A DNA stretch of 17,382 nucleotides from Lachnospiraceae bacterium UBA3632 (lineage in GTDB: Bacteria; Bacillota; Clostridia; Lachnospirales; Lachnospiraceae). A program made the position numbers and the translations under genes. Under the pieces are notes generated by a model that saw only the letters and a program-made list of their open reading frames with translations, searched no databases and was not told where the DNA came from. Location of the stretch: assembly GCA_002373975.1 (NCBI GenBank), contig DFKZ01000085.1:1-17382 (forward strand), read 5' to 3'. Shown one piece after another: positions 1 to 6,285 of this stretch (position 1 is its first letter; each line of letters opens with the position of its first letter).

Positions 1-729
1 AACTACATGATCATGCAGTCCTACGATTTTTACTACATGTTCCAGAAATACAACTGCAATCTTGAATTCGGCGGTGATGATCAGTGGAGCAATATGCTTG
101 GCGGTACAGAGCTTATAAGACGTAAGCTTGGCAAGGATGCACATGCAATGACCATTACACTTCTTACCGATTCTCAGGGCAAGAAGATGGGTAAAACTGC
201 CGGTAATGCAGTATGGCTTGATGCCAATAAGACCACTCCTTACGAGTTCTTCCAGTACTGGAGAAACGTATCTGACGCCGATGTGCTTAAATGCATAAGG
301 ATGCTCACTTTCCTTCCCATTGAACAGATCGAAGAGATGTGTAAGTGGGAGGGCAGCCAGCTTAATGAGGCTAAGACGATACTTGCCAGAGAACTCACAA
401 CTCTTGTACACGGTGAGGAGGAGGCCAAAAAGGCCGAGGCGGGTGCCCAGGCGCTGTTTGGAGGCGCCGGAGCTCTTGAGGACGTACCTTCCGTTTCACT
501 TAAGGATGAAGATTTCAGAGACGGAAAGGTTGATATTCTGCAGGTACTTGTTTCAAGCGGACTCTGCCCTTCAAGAAGCGATGCAAGACGTGCGGTTGAA
601 CAGGGCGGTGTGACTGTTAACGACGAGAAGGTAACGGATGTTAAGACTCTTTATGACAAGGATGCATTCTCAGGGGACGGAATGCTTGTAAAACGCGGCA
701 AAAAGAGTTTCAAGAAGGTTATATACTAA
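1..729 (+). CDS. tyrS: Tyrosyl-tRNA synthetase, C-terminal part (5' end outside window)
   Basis: Tyrosyl-tRNA synthetase charges tRNA-Tyr with tyrosine in the cytoplasm using ATP. The frame is open from base 1, so the gene is cut by the window edge; the ATG at 7 is internal. The visible part begins in the Rossmann-fold catalytic domain with the tyrosine-binding stretch YDFYYMF and the GGDDQWSN motif. The KMSKS-type loop follows as KKMGKT (about residues 59-64 counted from the ATG at 7), then the anticodon-binding helices. A C-terminal S4 RNA-binding domain starts near VDILQVLVSSG and ends with VKRGKKSFKKVIY. The N-terminal HIGH motif is upstream of the window. A 21-bp gap separates it from the purine nucleoside phosphorylase gene, so the two may share a transcript. 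Any T-box or promoter would lie outside the window. Identification is secure. Confidence 0.96.
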   Translation, partial: NYMIMQSYDFYYMFQKYNCNLEFGGDDQWSNMLGGTELIRRKLGKDAHAMTITLLTDSQGKKMGKTAGNAVWLDANKTTPYEFFQYWRNVSDADVLKCIRMLTFLPIEQIEEMCKWEGSQLNEAKTILARELTTLVHGEEEAKKAEAGAQALFGGAGALEDVPSVSLKDEDFRDGKVDILQVLVSSGLCPSRSDARRAVEQGGVTVNDEKVTDVKTLYDKDAFSGDGMLVKRGKKSFKKVIY

Positions 730-750
730 ATAGATTTCAAGGAGAATCAT

Positions 751-1578
751 ATGGCAGAAAACATTGTATTGGAAAAGCTTGACAGAGTATTCGAGGCTGC
801 CAGGGCAAAGACGGATTTTGAACCCAGAGTAGGTCTTGTGCTTGGCTCGGGCCTGGGAGATTTCGCCAAGGAGATCAATGTGGAGTATGAGCTTCCCTAC
901 AGCGAGATCGACGGCTTCCCGGTATCTACCGTTCCGGGGCATGACGGGAAATTTATTTTCGGATATCTCGGGGGAGTGCCCGTTGTTTGCATGAAAGGAA
1001 GAGTTCATTATTACGAGGGATATGATATCTCGGATGTAGTGCTTCCTATCAAGCTGATGATAAGAATGGGAATTAAAACTCTTTTTCTTACCAATGCGGC
1101 AGGCGGTCTCGGAGAAGGATTTTCCGCAGGCGATCTGATGCTGATAACCGATCATATATCAGTATTTGTTCCAAATCCCTTGATCGGACCAAATGATGAT
1201 TCGGCAGGCCCGAGATTCCCGGATATGTCTGAAGTATATGATAAAGGCATAAGGGATAAAATACTTAAGATATCCTATGAGAATGATATTCCTTTAGAGA
1301 GCGGTGTTTACTGCCAGCTTACGGGACCTTCCTATGAAACGCCCGCCGAGATCAGAATGCTCAAGGCGATGGGTGTAAGTGCAGTGGGTATGAGTACCGT
1401 CGTCGAAGCTATTGTAGCAAAGCATTATGCGGTAAAGGTCTGCGGAATATCATGCATCTGCAATCTTGCTGCCGGAATATCCAAGAATCCGCTTTCACAT
1501 GAAGAAGTTCAGGCTGCAGCCGATGAAGCCGCTCCCAAGTTTACAAGGCTTGTTTCGGAAGTTATCAAAACTATGTAA
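751..1578 (+). CDS. punA: Purine nucleoside phosphorylase, trimeric (inosine/guanosine) type
   Basis: This enzyme splits purine (deoxy)ribonucleosides with phosphate into free base and (deoxy)ribose-1-phosphate, for purine salvage in the cytoplasm. At 275 residues it has the usual length of the PNP/MTAP trimeric family. Visible motifs are the phosphate-site GSGLG (residues 32-36), VPGHDG with His64, GRVHYYEG (83-90), NAAGG (115-119), GPSYETPAE (192-200), whose last Glu corresponds to the purine-binding Glu of the mammalian enzyme, VGMST (212-216) and the Asn in CNLAAG (238), expected to favour 6-oxopurines. The ATG is preceded by AAGGAG (739-744) six bases upstream. The stop overlaps the ribosome binding site of the cytidine deaminase gene, so the two are surely cotranscribed. 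The symbol could also be given as pnp or deoD; the hexameric DeoD family does not fit these motifs. Confidence 0.95.
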   Translation: MAENIVLEKLDRVFEAARAKTDFEPRVGLVLGSGLGDFAKEINVEYELPYSEIDGFPVSTVPGHDGKFIFGYLGGVPVVCMKGRVHYYEGYDISDVVLPIKLMIRMGIKTLFLTNAAGGLGEGFSAGDLMLITDHISVFVPNPLIGPNDDSAGPRFPDMSEVYDKGIRDKILKISYENDIPLESGVYCQLTGPSYETPAEIRMLKAMGVSAVGMSTVVEAIVAKHYAVKVCGISCICNLAAGISKNPLSHEEVQAAADEAAPKFTRLVSEVIKTM

Positions 1579-1582
1579 GGGG
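1577..1582 (+). promoter_or_regulatory. Ribosome binding site that fixes the TTG start of cdd
   Basis: AAGGGG lies six bases upstream of the TTG at 1589 and overlaps the stop codon of the preceding gene. No in-frame ATG lies near the family's normal N-terminus, so the TTG is the natural start. Confidence 0.7.
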
Positions 1583-1588
1583 TAAGAG

Positions 1589-2017
1589 TTGAACAGTTCT
1601 GATTTAGGTATTAAAGCAAAACTTATAAATGAAGCTCTTTTGGCTTCGGATATGGCTTATTCCCCTTATTCCGGGTATTGTGTCGGGGCGGCTCTTCTTA
1701 CCGCCTCCGGCAGGATTTATACCGGATGCAATATTGAGAATTCATCTTACGGAGCAACCAACTGCGCGGAAAGAACTGCCATATTCAAGGCGGTGAGCGA
1801 GGGTGAAAAGGATTTTACGGCCATAGCCGTTATCGGTTATAAACGCGGGGAGAAACCCGTAGAGTATGCTTTTCCCTGCGGGATCTGCAGACAGGTCATG
1901 GCAGAATTTTGTAAAAAGGATTTTAAGGTTTATGTAGCCATATCGGGAGAGGACTTCAAAGAGTTCAGGCTTGAAGAGTTACTTCCCGAGAGCTTCGGCT
2001 CTGATTGCTTTATGTGA
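1589..2017 (+). CDS. cdd: Cytidine deaminase
   Basis: Cytidine deaminase hydrolyses cytidine and deoxycytidine to uridine and deoxyuridine in pyrimidine salvage. At 142 residues it matches the small homotetrameric form found in Bacillus. The zinc site is complete: CAE at residues 59-61 (Cys ligand plus the catalytic Glu61) and PCGICRQ at 96-102 with Cys97 and Cys100. The substrate motif SPYSGYCVGAAL sits at 25-36 and the ribose-binding NIENSSY at 48-54. Translation starts at TTG with a good AAGGGG site six bases upstream, and the gene begins 10 bp after the nucleoside phosphorylase stop. Together the two genes recycle purine and pyrimidine nucleosides. Deoxyuridine produced here would eventually add to the uracil nucleotides that the dUTPase downstream keeps in check; that link is inference. 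Confidence 0.95.
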   Translation: MNSSDLGIKAKLINEALLASDMAYSPYSGYCVGAALLTASGRIYTGCNIENSSYGATNCAERTAIFKAVSEGEKDFTAIAVIGYKRGEKPVEYAFPCGICRQVMAEFCKKDFKVYVAISGEDFKEFRLEELLPESFGSDCFM

Positions 2018-2041
2018 TCATTCTTACACTTGCTTATCTTT

Positions 2042-2045
2042 GGAG
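2042..2045 (+). promoter_or_regulatory. Ribosome binding site for the ATG at 2054
   Basis: GGAG lies eight bases upstream of the ATG at 2054. This favours that start over the in-frame TTG at 2030, which has no comparable site and would add eight residues. Confidence 0.65.
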
Positions 2046-2053
2046 CATATCTG

Positions 2054-3742
2054 ATGAAATACATCATTCTGTTAATCTTGATCGTACTTATTGCGGCGCT
2101 TTATATCCGGGGGATCATCCTTGAGAGAAACAGGCGCCGCATGGTTTATGATTCTTTTATCAAGGATTACGGCACAAAAAGGAAAAAAGAATACACCCAT
2201 GGTAAAGCTCATCTTGACGGAATCCTGAAGAGAGCAAATATTAAGGATTCTGTGGATGAGATCACCTGGAGCGATCTCGATATGGATGCCGTATTTGAGC
2301 GCATCGATCACACTAAGTCCGCTGCGGGAGAGGAGTATCTCTATTACCTCTTGCATGATACGGGCAATACCTCCAATGCGAAAGAGATCGACCGATTAGC
2401 AGACAGTATCGAAAAAGACAGCTCCGTTATGGGGGATGTTATGATGTCCCTTTTCAGGCTGGGATATGCGGGAGAAATATCTCCCCTGGATCAGCTGGAG
2501 CTTATTACAGATAAAAAGGGCCGGTTTCCCGTTATTCATCTTATAGCAGACTTTCTGTATATTCCCGCAATAGTTTTGATCTTTATAGACAATATCAGTC
2601 CGATGATAGGAGCCGGACTTGTGTTTGTACTTCTCATATATAATATTGTTTCTTATTTCAGGATGAGAAGTGAAATGGAAGATCTTTTATACACTCTTGG
2701 ATTTGTTATAAGGCTTTCGTCCGAAGCAATATATTTAAGCAATCGTTCATTTGATTTCTTAAAGGATGAAAATAAACGTATTGAGGAGTTGATACCATTT
2801 TTAAGATCTGTTAAATCGAAGGGAAAGTATCTTTCTATATCCGGAAGAAGCGCAGGATCATCGGGAAGCCCCATGGATGTTATGCTAAATTATCTGAATA
2901 TGATATTTCATATCGACCTGATACAGTATCAGCTTCTTATCGGTAAAATGAGCGGCAGAAAAGAAGACATAAAGTGGTTGTATTATCTTTTCGGCAAATT
3001 AGATGCCGCTGTCAGTGTGGGTGATTTCAGAAAGTCCCTTGATTTTTATTGCAAGCCCTGTTTTAAGGTGTTTAACGCTTCCGAAAGGTCAAGCATAGGC
3101 TTGACTGTAAGGGAAGGCTATCATCCGCTGATCGAGAAGCATGTGGACAATTCCATAGATACGTATAAAGGTATACTTCTTACAGGGTCCAACGCTTCGG
3201 GTAAATCGACATTTTTAAGGATGATAGCCGTAAATGCGATCCTGGCTCAGACTATTTATACCGCCTGTGCCAAAGAATATTCGGCACCGGTTTACGTGAT
3301 ATATTCTTCAATTGCTTTAAAAGACAACCTTCTCGGCGGAGAGAGTTATTTTATAGTTGAAATAAGATCTCTTAAAAGGATAATCGATGCTCTTGATCCC
3401 GATAAGCCGCTTTTATGCTTTGTGGATGAAGTGCTGAGGGGTACCAATACAGTTGAGAGGATCAGCGCATCGGGTGTGATCCTTGAATACCTTTCGGGGA
3501 AAAATGCATTATGCTTTGCCGCCACCCATGACGGAGAGCTTGCGGATAAAATGGATGGAATGTTTGAAAATTACCATTTCAGCGAGACCGTTTCGGAGGA
3601 GAGCGTGAAATTTGATTATCTCTTAAAGCCAGGCAAAGCCCAGACGCGCAACGCGATCAAGCTTCTAAAGGTTTTCGGATATCCGGAATGCATTACCGAG
3701 GAAGCATCGATAGAGGCAGTTAAACTTGACTCAAAAGGATAA
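2054..3742 (+). CDS. Membrane-associated MutS-family ATPase (stand-alone MutS domain V type)
   Basis: This is a 562-residue protein with the ABC-type ATPase domain of the MutS family at its C-terminus. Visible motifs are EGYHPLI (354-360, like GRHPVVE of MutS), Walker A GSNASGKST (378-386), the signature region GGESYFIVEI (428-437), Walker B with Asp458-Glu459 in DEVLRGTN, and the switch His492 in ATHDGEL. It lacks the MutS mismatch-binding domain with its Phe-x-Glu and lacks a C-terminal Smr nuclease domain. Residues 3-18 form a hydrophobic N-terminal segment followed by arginines. A second hydrophobic region at about 161-201 could be two more membrane segments. The soluble part between them is helical and charged. 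It is therefore not mismatch repair MutS, which is encoded at 11817-14504. The function is unknown: membrane-tethered DNA transaction or a non-repair ATPase are both possible. The start is chosen by the GGAG site. It lies 36 bp after cdd. Confidence 0.82.
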   Translation: MKYIILLILIVLIAALYIRGIILERNRRRMVYDSFIKDYGTKRKKEYTHGKAHLDGILKRANIKDSVDEITWSDLDMDAVFERIDHTKSAAGEEYLYYLLHDTGNTSNAKEIDRLADSIEKDSSVMGDVMMSLFRLGYAGEISPLDQLELITDKKGRFPVIHLIADFLYIPAIVLIFIDNISPMIGAGLVFVLLIYNIVSYFRMRSEMEDLLYTLGFVIRLSSEAIYLSNRSFDFLKDENKRIEELIPFLRSVKSKGKYLSISGRSAGSSGSPMDVMLNYLNMIFHIDLIQYQLLIGKMSGRKEDIKWLYYLFGKLDAAVSVGDFRKSLDFYCKPCFKVFNASERSSIGLTVREGYHPLIEKHVDNSIDTYKGILLTGSNASGKSTFLRMIAVNAILAQTIYTACAKEYSAPVYVIYSSIALKDNLLGGESYFIVEIRSLKRIIDALDPDKPLLCFVDEVLRGTNTVERISASGVILEYLSGKNALCFAATHDGELADKMDGMFENYHFSETVSEESVKFDYLLKPGKAQTRNAIKLLKVFGYPECITEEASIEAVKLDSKG

Positions 3743-3754
3743 AAGATATATACT
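3726..3754 (+). promoter_or_regulatory. Predicted sigma-A promoter inside the end of the MutS-like gene
   Basis: TTGACT (3726-3731) and TATACT (3749-3754) are separated by exactly 17 bases, and each hexamer matches the consensus at five of six positions. Transcription would start near 3761, leaving a leader of about 19 bases before the ATG at 3780. The -35 box overlaps the last codons of the upstream gene. It would give the small membrane protein, and perhaps the WYL regulator, expression independent of the upstream ATPase. Confidence 0.6.
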
Positions 3755-3766
3755 GAATCTTGATGC

Positions 3767-3772
3767 AGGAGG
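3767..3772 (+). promoter_or_regulatory. Consensus ribosome binding site for the 57-residue membrane protein
   Basis: AGGAGG ends seven bases before the ATG at 3780. This perfect site shows that 3780 is the true start. An in-frame TTG at 3726 falls inside the promoter -35 box and would not be on the transcript from that promoter. Confidence 0.75.
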
Positions 3773-3779
3773 AACAAAA

Positions 3780-3953
3780 ATGGTAAATTTTGGATTATTT
3801 GTAAGCGAGTTTCTCAAATATTTTATTACGCTTCTGATCATTGTGGCTGTTGCCGCAGTAGGCTTTATTGTCGGAAGGATCATCAGAAAGAGCGTTGATA
3901 AAAAGAAAGCATCCGAAGAGTTAAATGAAAAAGGTGCAGGCGAGGATGCGTGA
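3780..3953 (+). CDS. Small single-pass membrane protein, function unknown
   Basis: This short gene encodes 57 residues. The N-terminus MVNFGLFVSEFLKYF leads into a strongly hydrophobic segment at about 14-32, rich in Ile, Val and Ala, with two glycines. A basic stretch follows (GRIIRKSVDKKK, 32-43), then an acidic tail to the end. By the positive-inside rule the tail should be cytoplasmic. I do not recognise a named family. The AGGAGG site and dedicated promoter immediately upstream argue strongly that it is a real gene. It begins 37 bp after the membrane MutS-like ATPase, so a partnership at the membrane is conceivable but unproven. It may instead be an independent housekeeping microprotein. 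Confidence 0.7.
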   Translation: MVNFGLFVSEFLKYFITLLIIVAVAAVGFIVGRIIRKSVDKKKASEELNEKGAGEDA

Positions 3954-3969
3954 CCTGTGCTTTCATAAA

Positions 3970-3987
3970 GTGTATTTTTATTTACAC
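3970..3987. promoter_or_regulatory. Short palindrome GTGTA-N8-TACAC upstream of the WYL regulator
   Basis: Perfect 5-bp arms (3970-3974 and 3983-3987) flank an AT-rich 8-base centre, 72 bp upstream of the regulator's start. It could be an operator for the dimeric WYL regulator or a weak RNA hairpin. The arms are short and no run of T follows directly, so it is not a convincing terminator. The rest of the 106-bp gap (3954-4059) shows nothing else I can name, including no clear promoter. Confidence 0.25.
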
Positions 3988-4059
3988 CTCTCTTGCATGC
4001 ATTGAGGATTTATTCTTCAGCGCCTGCCTGGGAGGTTGTTTTTAATCATTCGGAGCGTT

Positions 4060-5049
4060 ATGGCTAAACTGGTCGGACAGAAAACAAAACTTATATACAT
4101 ACTGCGAATACTTGAAAGGTATACGGACGAAAACCATTCGATCACTACTGCACAGATAATCGAAAAGCTGAATGAGCTTGAGGTATCAGCCGACCGTAAA
4201 ACTCTGTATTCCGATATATCAACACTGAGGGAGCTTGGATACGATATCGAGCAGGAACCTACGAGAACCGGCGGCGGATGGAGACTCATATCCCGCGATT
4301 TTGAGCTACCGGAGCTTAAGCTGCTGGTTGATGCGATACAGTCTTCGAAATTCATTACCGGAAAGAAATCCCGTGATCTTATTAAAAAGCTTGGTTCTCT
4401 AACAAGTATATATGATGCGGCCAAATTAAACAGGCAGGTACATGTATCCGGAAGGATAAAATCCGAAAACGAATCGATTTTCTACATTGTGGACGAGATA
4501 CAGAGCGCCATTCAGGAAAACCATCCCATTTTATTTACATACCTCGTATGGAATACAAGAAAAGAGCTTGTTTCAAAAGGGCGCGAGAAGCGTGTTATAA
4601 GCCCATGGGCGCTTATCTGGAAAGACGAAAACTATTATCTTGTCGGATATGATGACGAAGCTTCGCAGATAAAGCATTTTCGTGTGGATAAGATGTCAAA
4701 TGTATCTATACTCCCGGATAAGAGAAAAGGCTCTAAAGAGTTTTCCAAGATAGATCTGACCACTTATTCAGATATGACGTTCGGCATGATGGGCGGTGAG
4801 ACGGAAGCAGTGACATTTGAGTTTCCGGAGAGACTTGTCGGCGTTGTTATCGACAGATTCGGTAAAGATATAGCCATCTCAAAATGCTCTGAGGGAAGGT
4901 TCAGAGTAAGGACCAATGTGGTGGTGAGCGGACAGCTGTATGGCTGGCTGTGCGGTCTCGGCCCGGAATGCAGCATACATGCTCCCGATAATGTGAGAGA
5001 CGATTATATCAAATGGCTGAGATCCATAATAAAGAATCAAAGTAATTAA
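4060..5049 (+). CDS. WYL-domain transcriptional regulator (YafY/DeoR-like HTH)
   Basis: This is a 329-residue cytoplasmic DNA-binding protein. The N-terminal winged helix-turn-helix spans about residues 8-78, with the recognition region ADRKTLYSDISTLRELGYDI and the GGGWRL wing. A WYL domain follows at about 140-215: SPWALIWKDENYYLVGYD (181-198) with the signature-type tripeptide at 192-194, and HFRVDKM (206-212). The C-terminal WCX-type domain occupies roughly 245-325. WYL domains are thought to sense small ligands or nucleic acid, and members act as activators or repressors. The ATG at 4060 matches the family start (MAKLVGQK); the in-frame TTG at 4036 sits directly against a GGGAGG and is less likely. 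GGAG (4052-4055) gives a short 4-base spacing. The target is unknown; neighbours suggest the small membrane protein, the MutS-like ATPase or the aminotransferase downstream, only 14 bp away. Confidence 0.87.
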   Translation: MAKLVGQKTKLIYILRILERYTDENHSITTAQIIEKLNELEVSADRKTLYSDISTLRELGYDIEQEPTRTGGGWRLISRDFELPELKLLVDAIQSSKFITGKKSRDLIKKLGSLTSIYDAAKLNRQVHVSGRIKSENESIFYIVDEIQSAIQENHPILFTYLVWNTRKELVSKGREKRVISPWALIWKDENYYLVGYDDEASQIKHFRVDKMSNVSILPDKRKGSKEFSKIDLTTYSDMTFGMMGGETEAVTFEFPERLVGVVIDRFGKDIAISKCSEGRFRVRTNVVVSGQLYGWLCGLGPECSIHAPDNVRDDYIKWLRSIIKNQSN

Positions 5050-5063
5050 GAAAAGGTGTAGAA

Positions 5064-6254
5064 ATGAACATTAAGTTTGCAGACAGAATGAAAGATTACG
5101 AAGAAGGGATCTTTCAGGTACTTAACGAAAAAAAGCTTGAAAGGGAAAAAGCAGGAAAAAGAGTGTTTAACTTTTCGGTGGGAACCCCCGATTTCAAACC
5201 GCCGCAGCATATAGTGGACGCTTTTTGCGAAGCTGCCAAAATACCTGAGAACTACAAGTATTCTCTAAGGGACATTCCCGAGCTGACAAAGGCCGTGGAA
5301 GAAAGATACAGAAAAAGATACGGAGTAGAGCTTAATGATGATGAGATCATGAGTGTATACGGCTCACAGGAGGGAATAACTCATATAGCCTTTGCTATAG
5401 TTAATCCCGGAGATGTAGTGCTTGTGCCCGATCCCGGTTATCCTATCTTTTCAATAGGACCTTCCCTTGCAGGGGCTAAAATAGTACCTTACAGGCTTTA
5501 CGAGGAGAAAGGCTATCTTCCCGATCTTAACGAGATAGCTGTGAAGCATGGAAAGAACGCACCTGCCGCAGACAGGGCGAAGGCGATAATAGTATCATAT
5601 CCATTAAATCCTGTATGTAAATGTGCTCCCGATTCCTTCTACGAAGAGCTTATAAAGTGGGCGAAGGAAAATGAGATCTTTATCATTCACGACAACGCTT
5701 ATTCGGATATAGTTTACGACGGAAAGAAAGGCAGATCCATTCTTTCTTATGAAGGGGCAAAAGAGTGCTGCGTTGAGTTTTATTCTCTTTCCAAATCCTT
5801 TAATTACACCGGAGCCAGAATGAGCTTTGTTGTGGGTAATAAGGATTTTGTGGCAGTGTTTAAGAGGTTCAGATCACAGATAGATTACGGTATCTTTCTT
5901 CCTGTTCAGTACGGTGCCATCGCGGCTCTTACCGGCGATGACAAGTGCGTGCTGGATCAGTGCAAAGAGTATGAAGAAAGAAGAAATGCACTCTGTGACG
6001 GGTTAACAGAGATAGGTTGGAATTTTGAGAGAAGCCAGGGCACAATGTTTGCATGGACAGCCATCCCTGCAAAATACGGAGATGATGATGTTGCCTTTGT
6101 TATGGATCTATTTGAAAAGACCGGTGTGCTTTGTACTCCCGGTAGCAGTTTCGGGGATTTAGGCAAGGGACACGTCAGATTTGCGTTGGTTCTTCCGGTT
6201 GATGTGATCAAAGAAGCGGTTGACATAATTTCAAACAGTGATGTGCTGAAATAA
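5064..6254 (+). CDS. PLP-dependent class I/II aminotransferase (substrate uncertain)
   Basis: This is a 396-residue fold-type I aminotransferase, acting in the cytoplasm on amino acids and 2-oxo acids. The PLP lysine is Lys244 in SLSKSFNYTGAR (241-252), with Arg252 for cofactor phosphate. Asp210 and Tyr213 in HDNAYSD contact the pyridine ring. Arg372 in GHVRFAL is the usual substrate carboxylate arginine, and VGTPDF (39-44) is the N-terminal substrate loop. The sequence is closest in feel to LL-diaminopimelate/alanine-type enzymes, but I cannot fix the substrate. The loop that is normally NPTG reads YPLNPVCKCAP (179-189): it keeps Asn182-Pro183 but loses the glycine. The start ATG has an AAAGG-type site about six bases upstream and follows the regulator stop by 14 bp, so cotranscription is likely. 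nrdD begins 31 bp downstream. Confidence 0.88.
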   Translation: MNIKFADRMKDYEEGIFQVLNEKKLEREKAGKRVFNFSVGTPDFKPPQHIVDAFCEAAKIPENYKYSLRDIPELTKAVEERYRKRYGVELNDDEIMSVYGSQEGITHIAFAIVNPGDVVLVPDPGYPIFSIGPSLAGAKIVPYRLYEEKGYLPDLNEIAVKHGKNAPAADRAKAIIVSYPLNPVCKCAPDSFYEELIKWAKENEIFIIHDNAYSDIVYDGKKGRSILSYEGAKECCVEFYSLSKSFNYTGARMSFVVGNKDFVAVFKRFRSQIDYGIFLPVQYGAIAALTGDDKCVLDQCKEYEERRNALCDGLTEIGWNFERSQGTMFAWTAIPAKYGDDDVAFVMDLFEKTGVLCTPGSSFGDLGKGHVRFALVLPVDVIKEAVDIISNSDVLK

Positions 6255-6285
6255 TTATGTAAACCATTTTTTAGAGGACGATTTC

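Noticed and set aside
670..1155. 161-codon open frame on the minus strand over the phosphorylase gene
   Set aside because: It is antisense to a highly conserved gene, with no recognisable domain; a shadow frame.
3726..3779. Longer 75-residue version of the small membrane protein starting at TTG 3726
   Set aside because: The TTG is part of the promoter -35 box, the added residues are not hydrophobic or family-like, and the perfect AGGAGG points to the ATG at 3780.
3936..4027. 7-bp inverted repeat GCAGGCG / CGCCTGC around the end of the small gene
   Set aside because: The arms are 78 bases apart and do not extend, so this is within chance for a window of this size.
4019..4044. Possible terminator: GC-rich stretch followed by TTTTT before the WYL regulator
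   Set aside because: The best stem is only three base pairs, and the GGGAGG in it could as well be a stray ribosome-site-like sequence.
6220..6257. Perfect -35 hexamer TTGACA at 6220-6225 just upstream of nrdD
   Set aside because: No -10 box at 16-18 bases; the nearest AT-rich hexamer (AATAAT) is 24 bases away, too far. It also encodes part of the aminotransferase C-terminus.
6255..6285. Search for an NrdR box before nrdD
   Set aside because: The 31-bp gap has no ACAC...GTGT-type palindrome. The GTGTA...TACAC element at 3970 has the opposite arm order and does not match the NrdR consensus.
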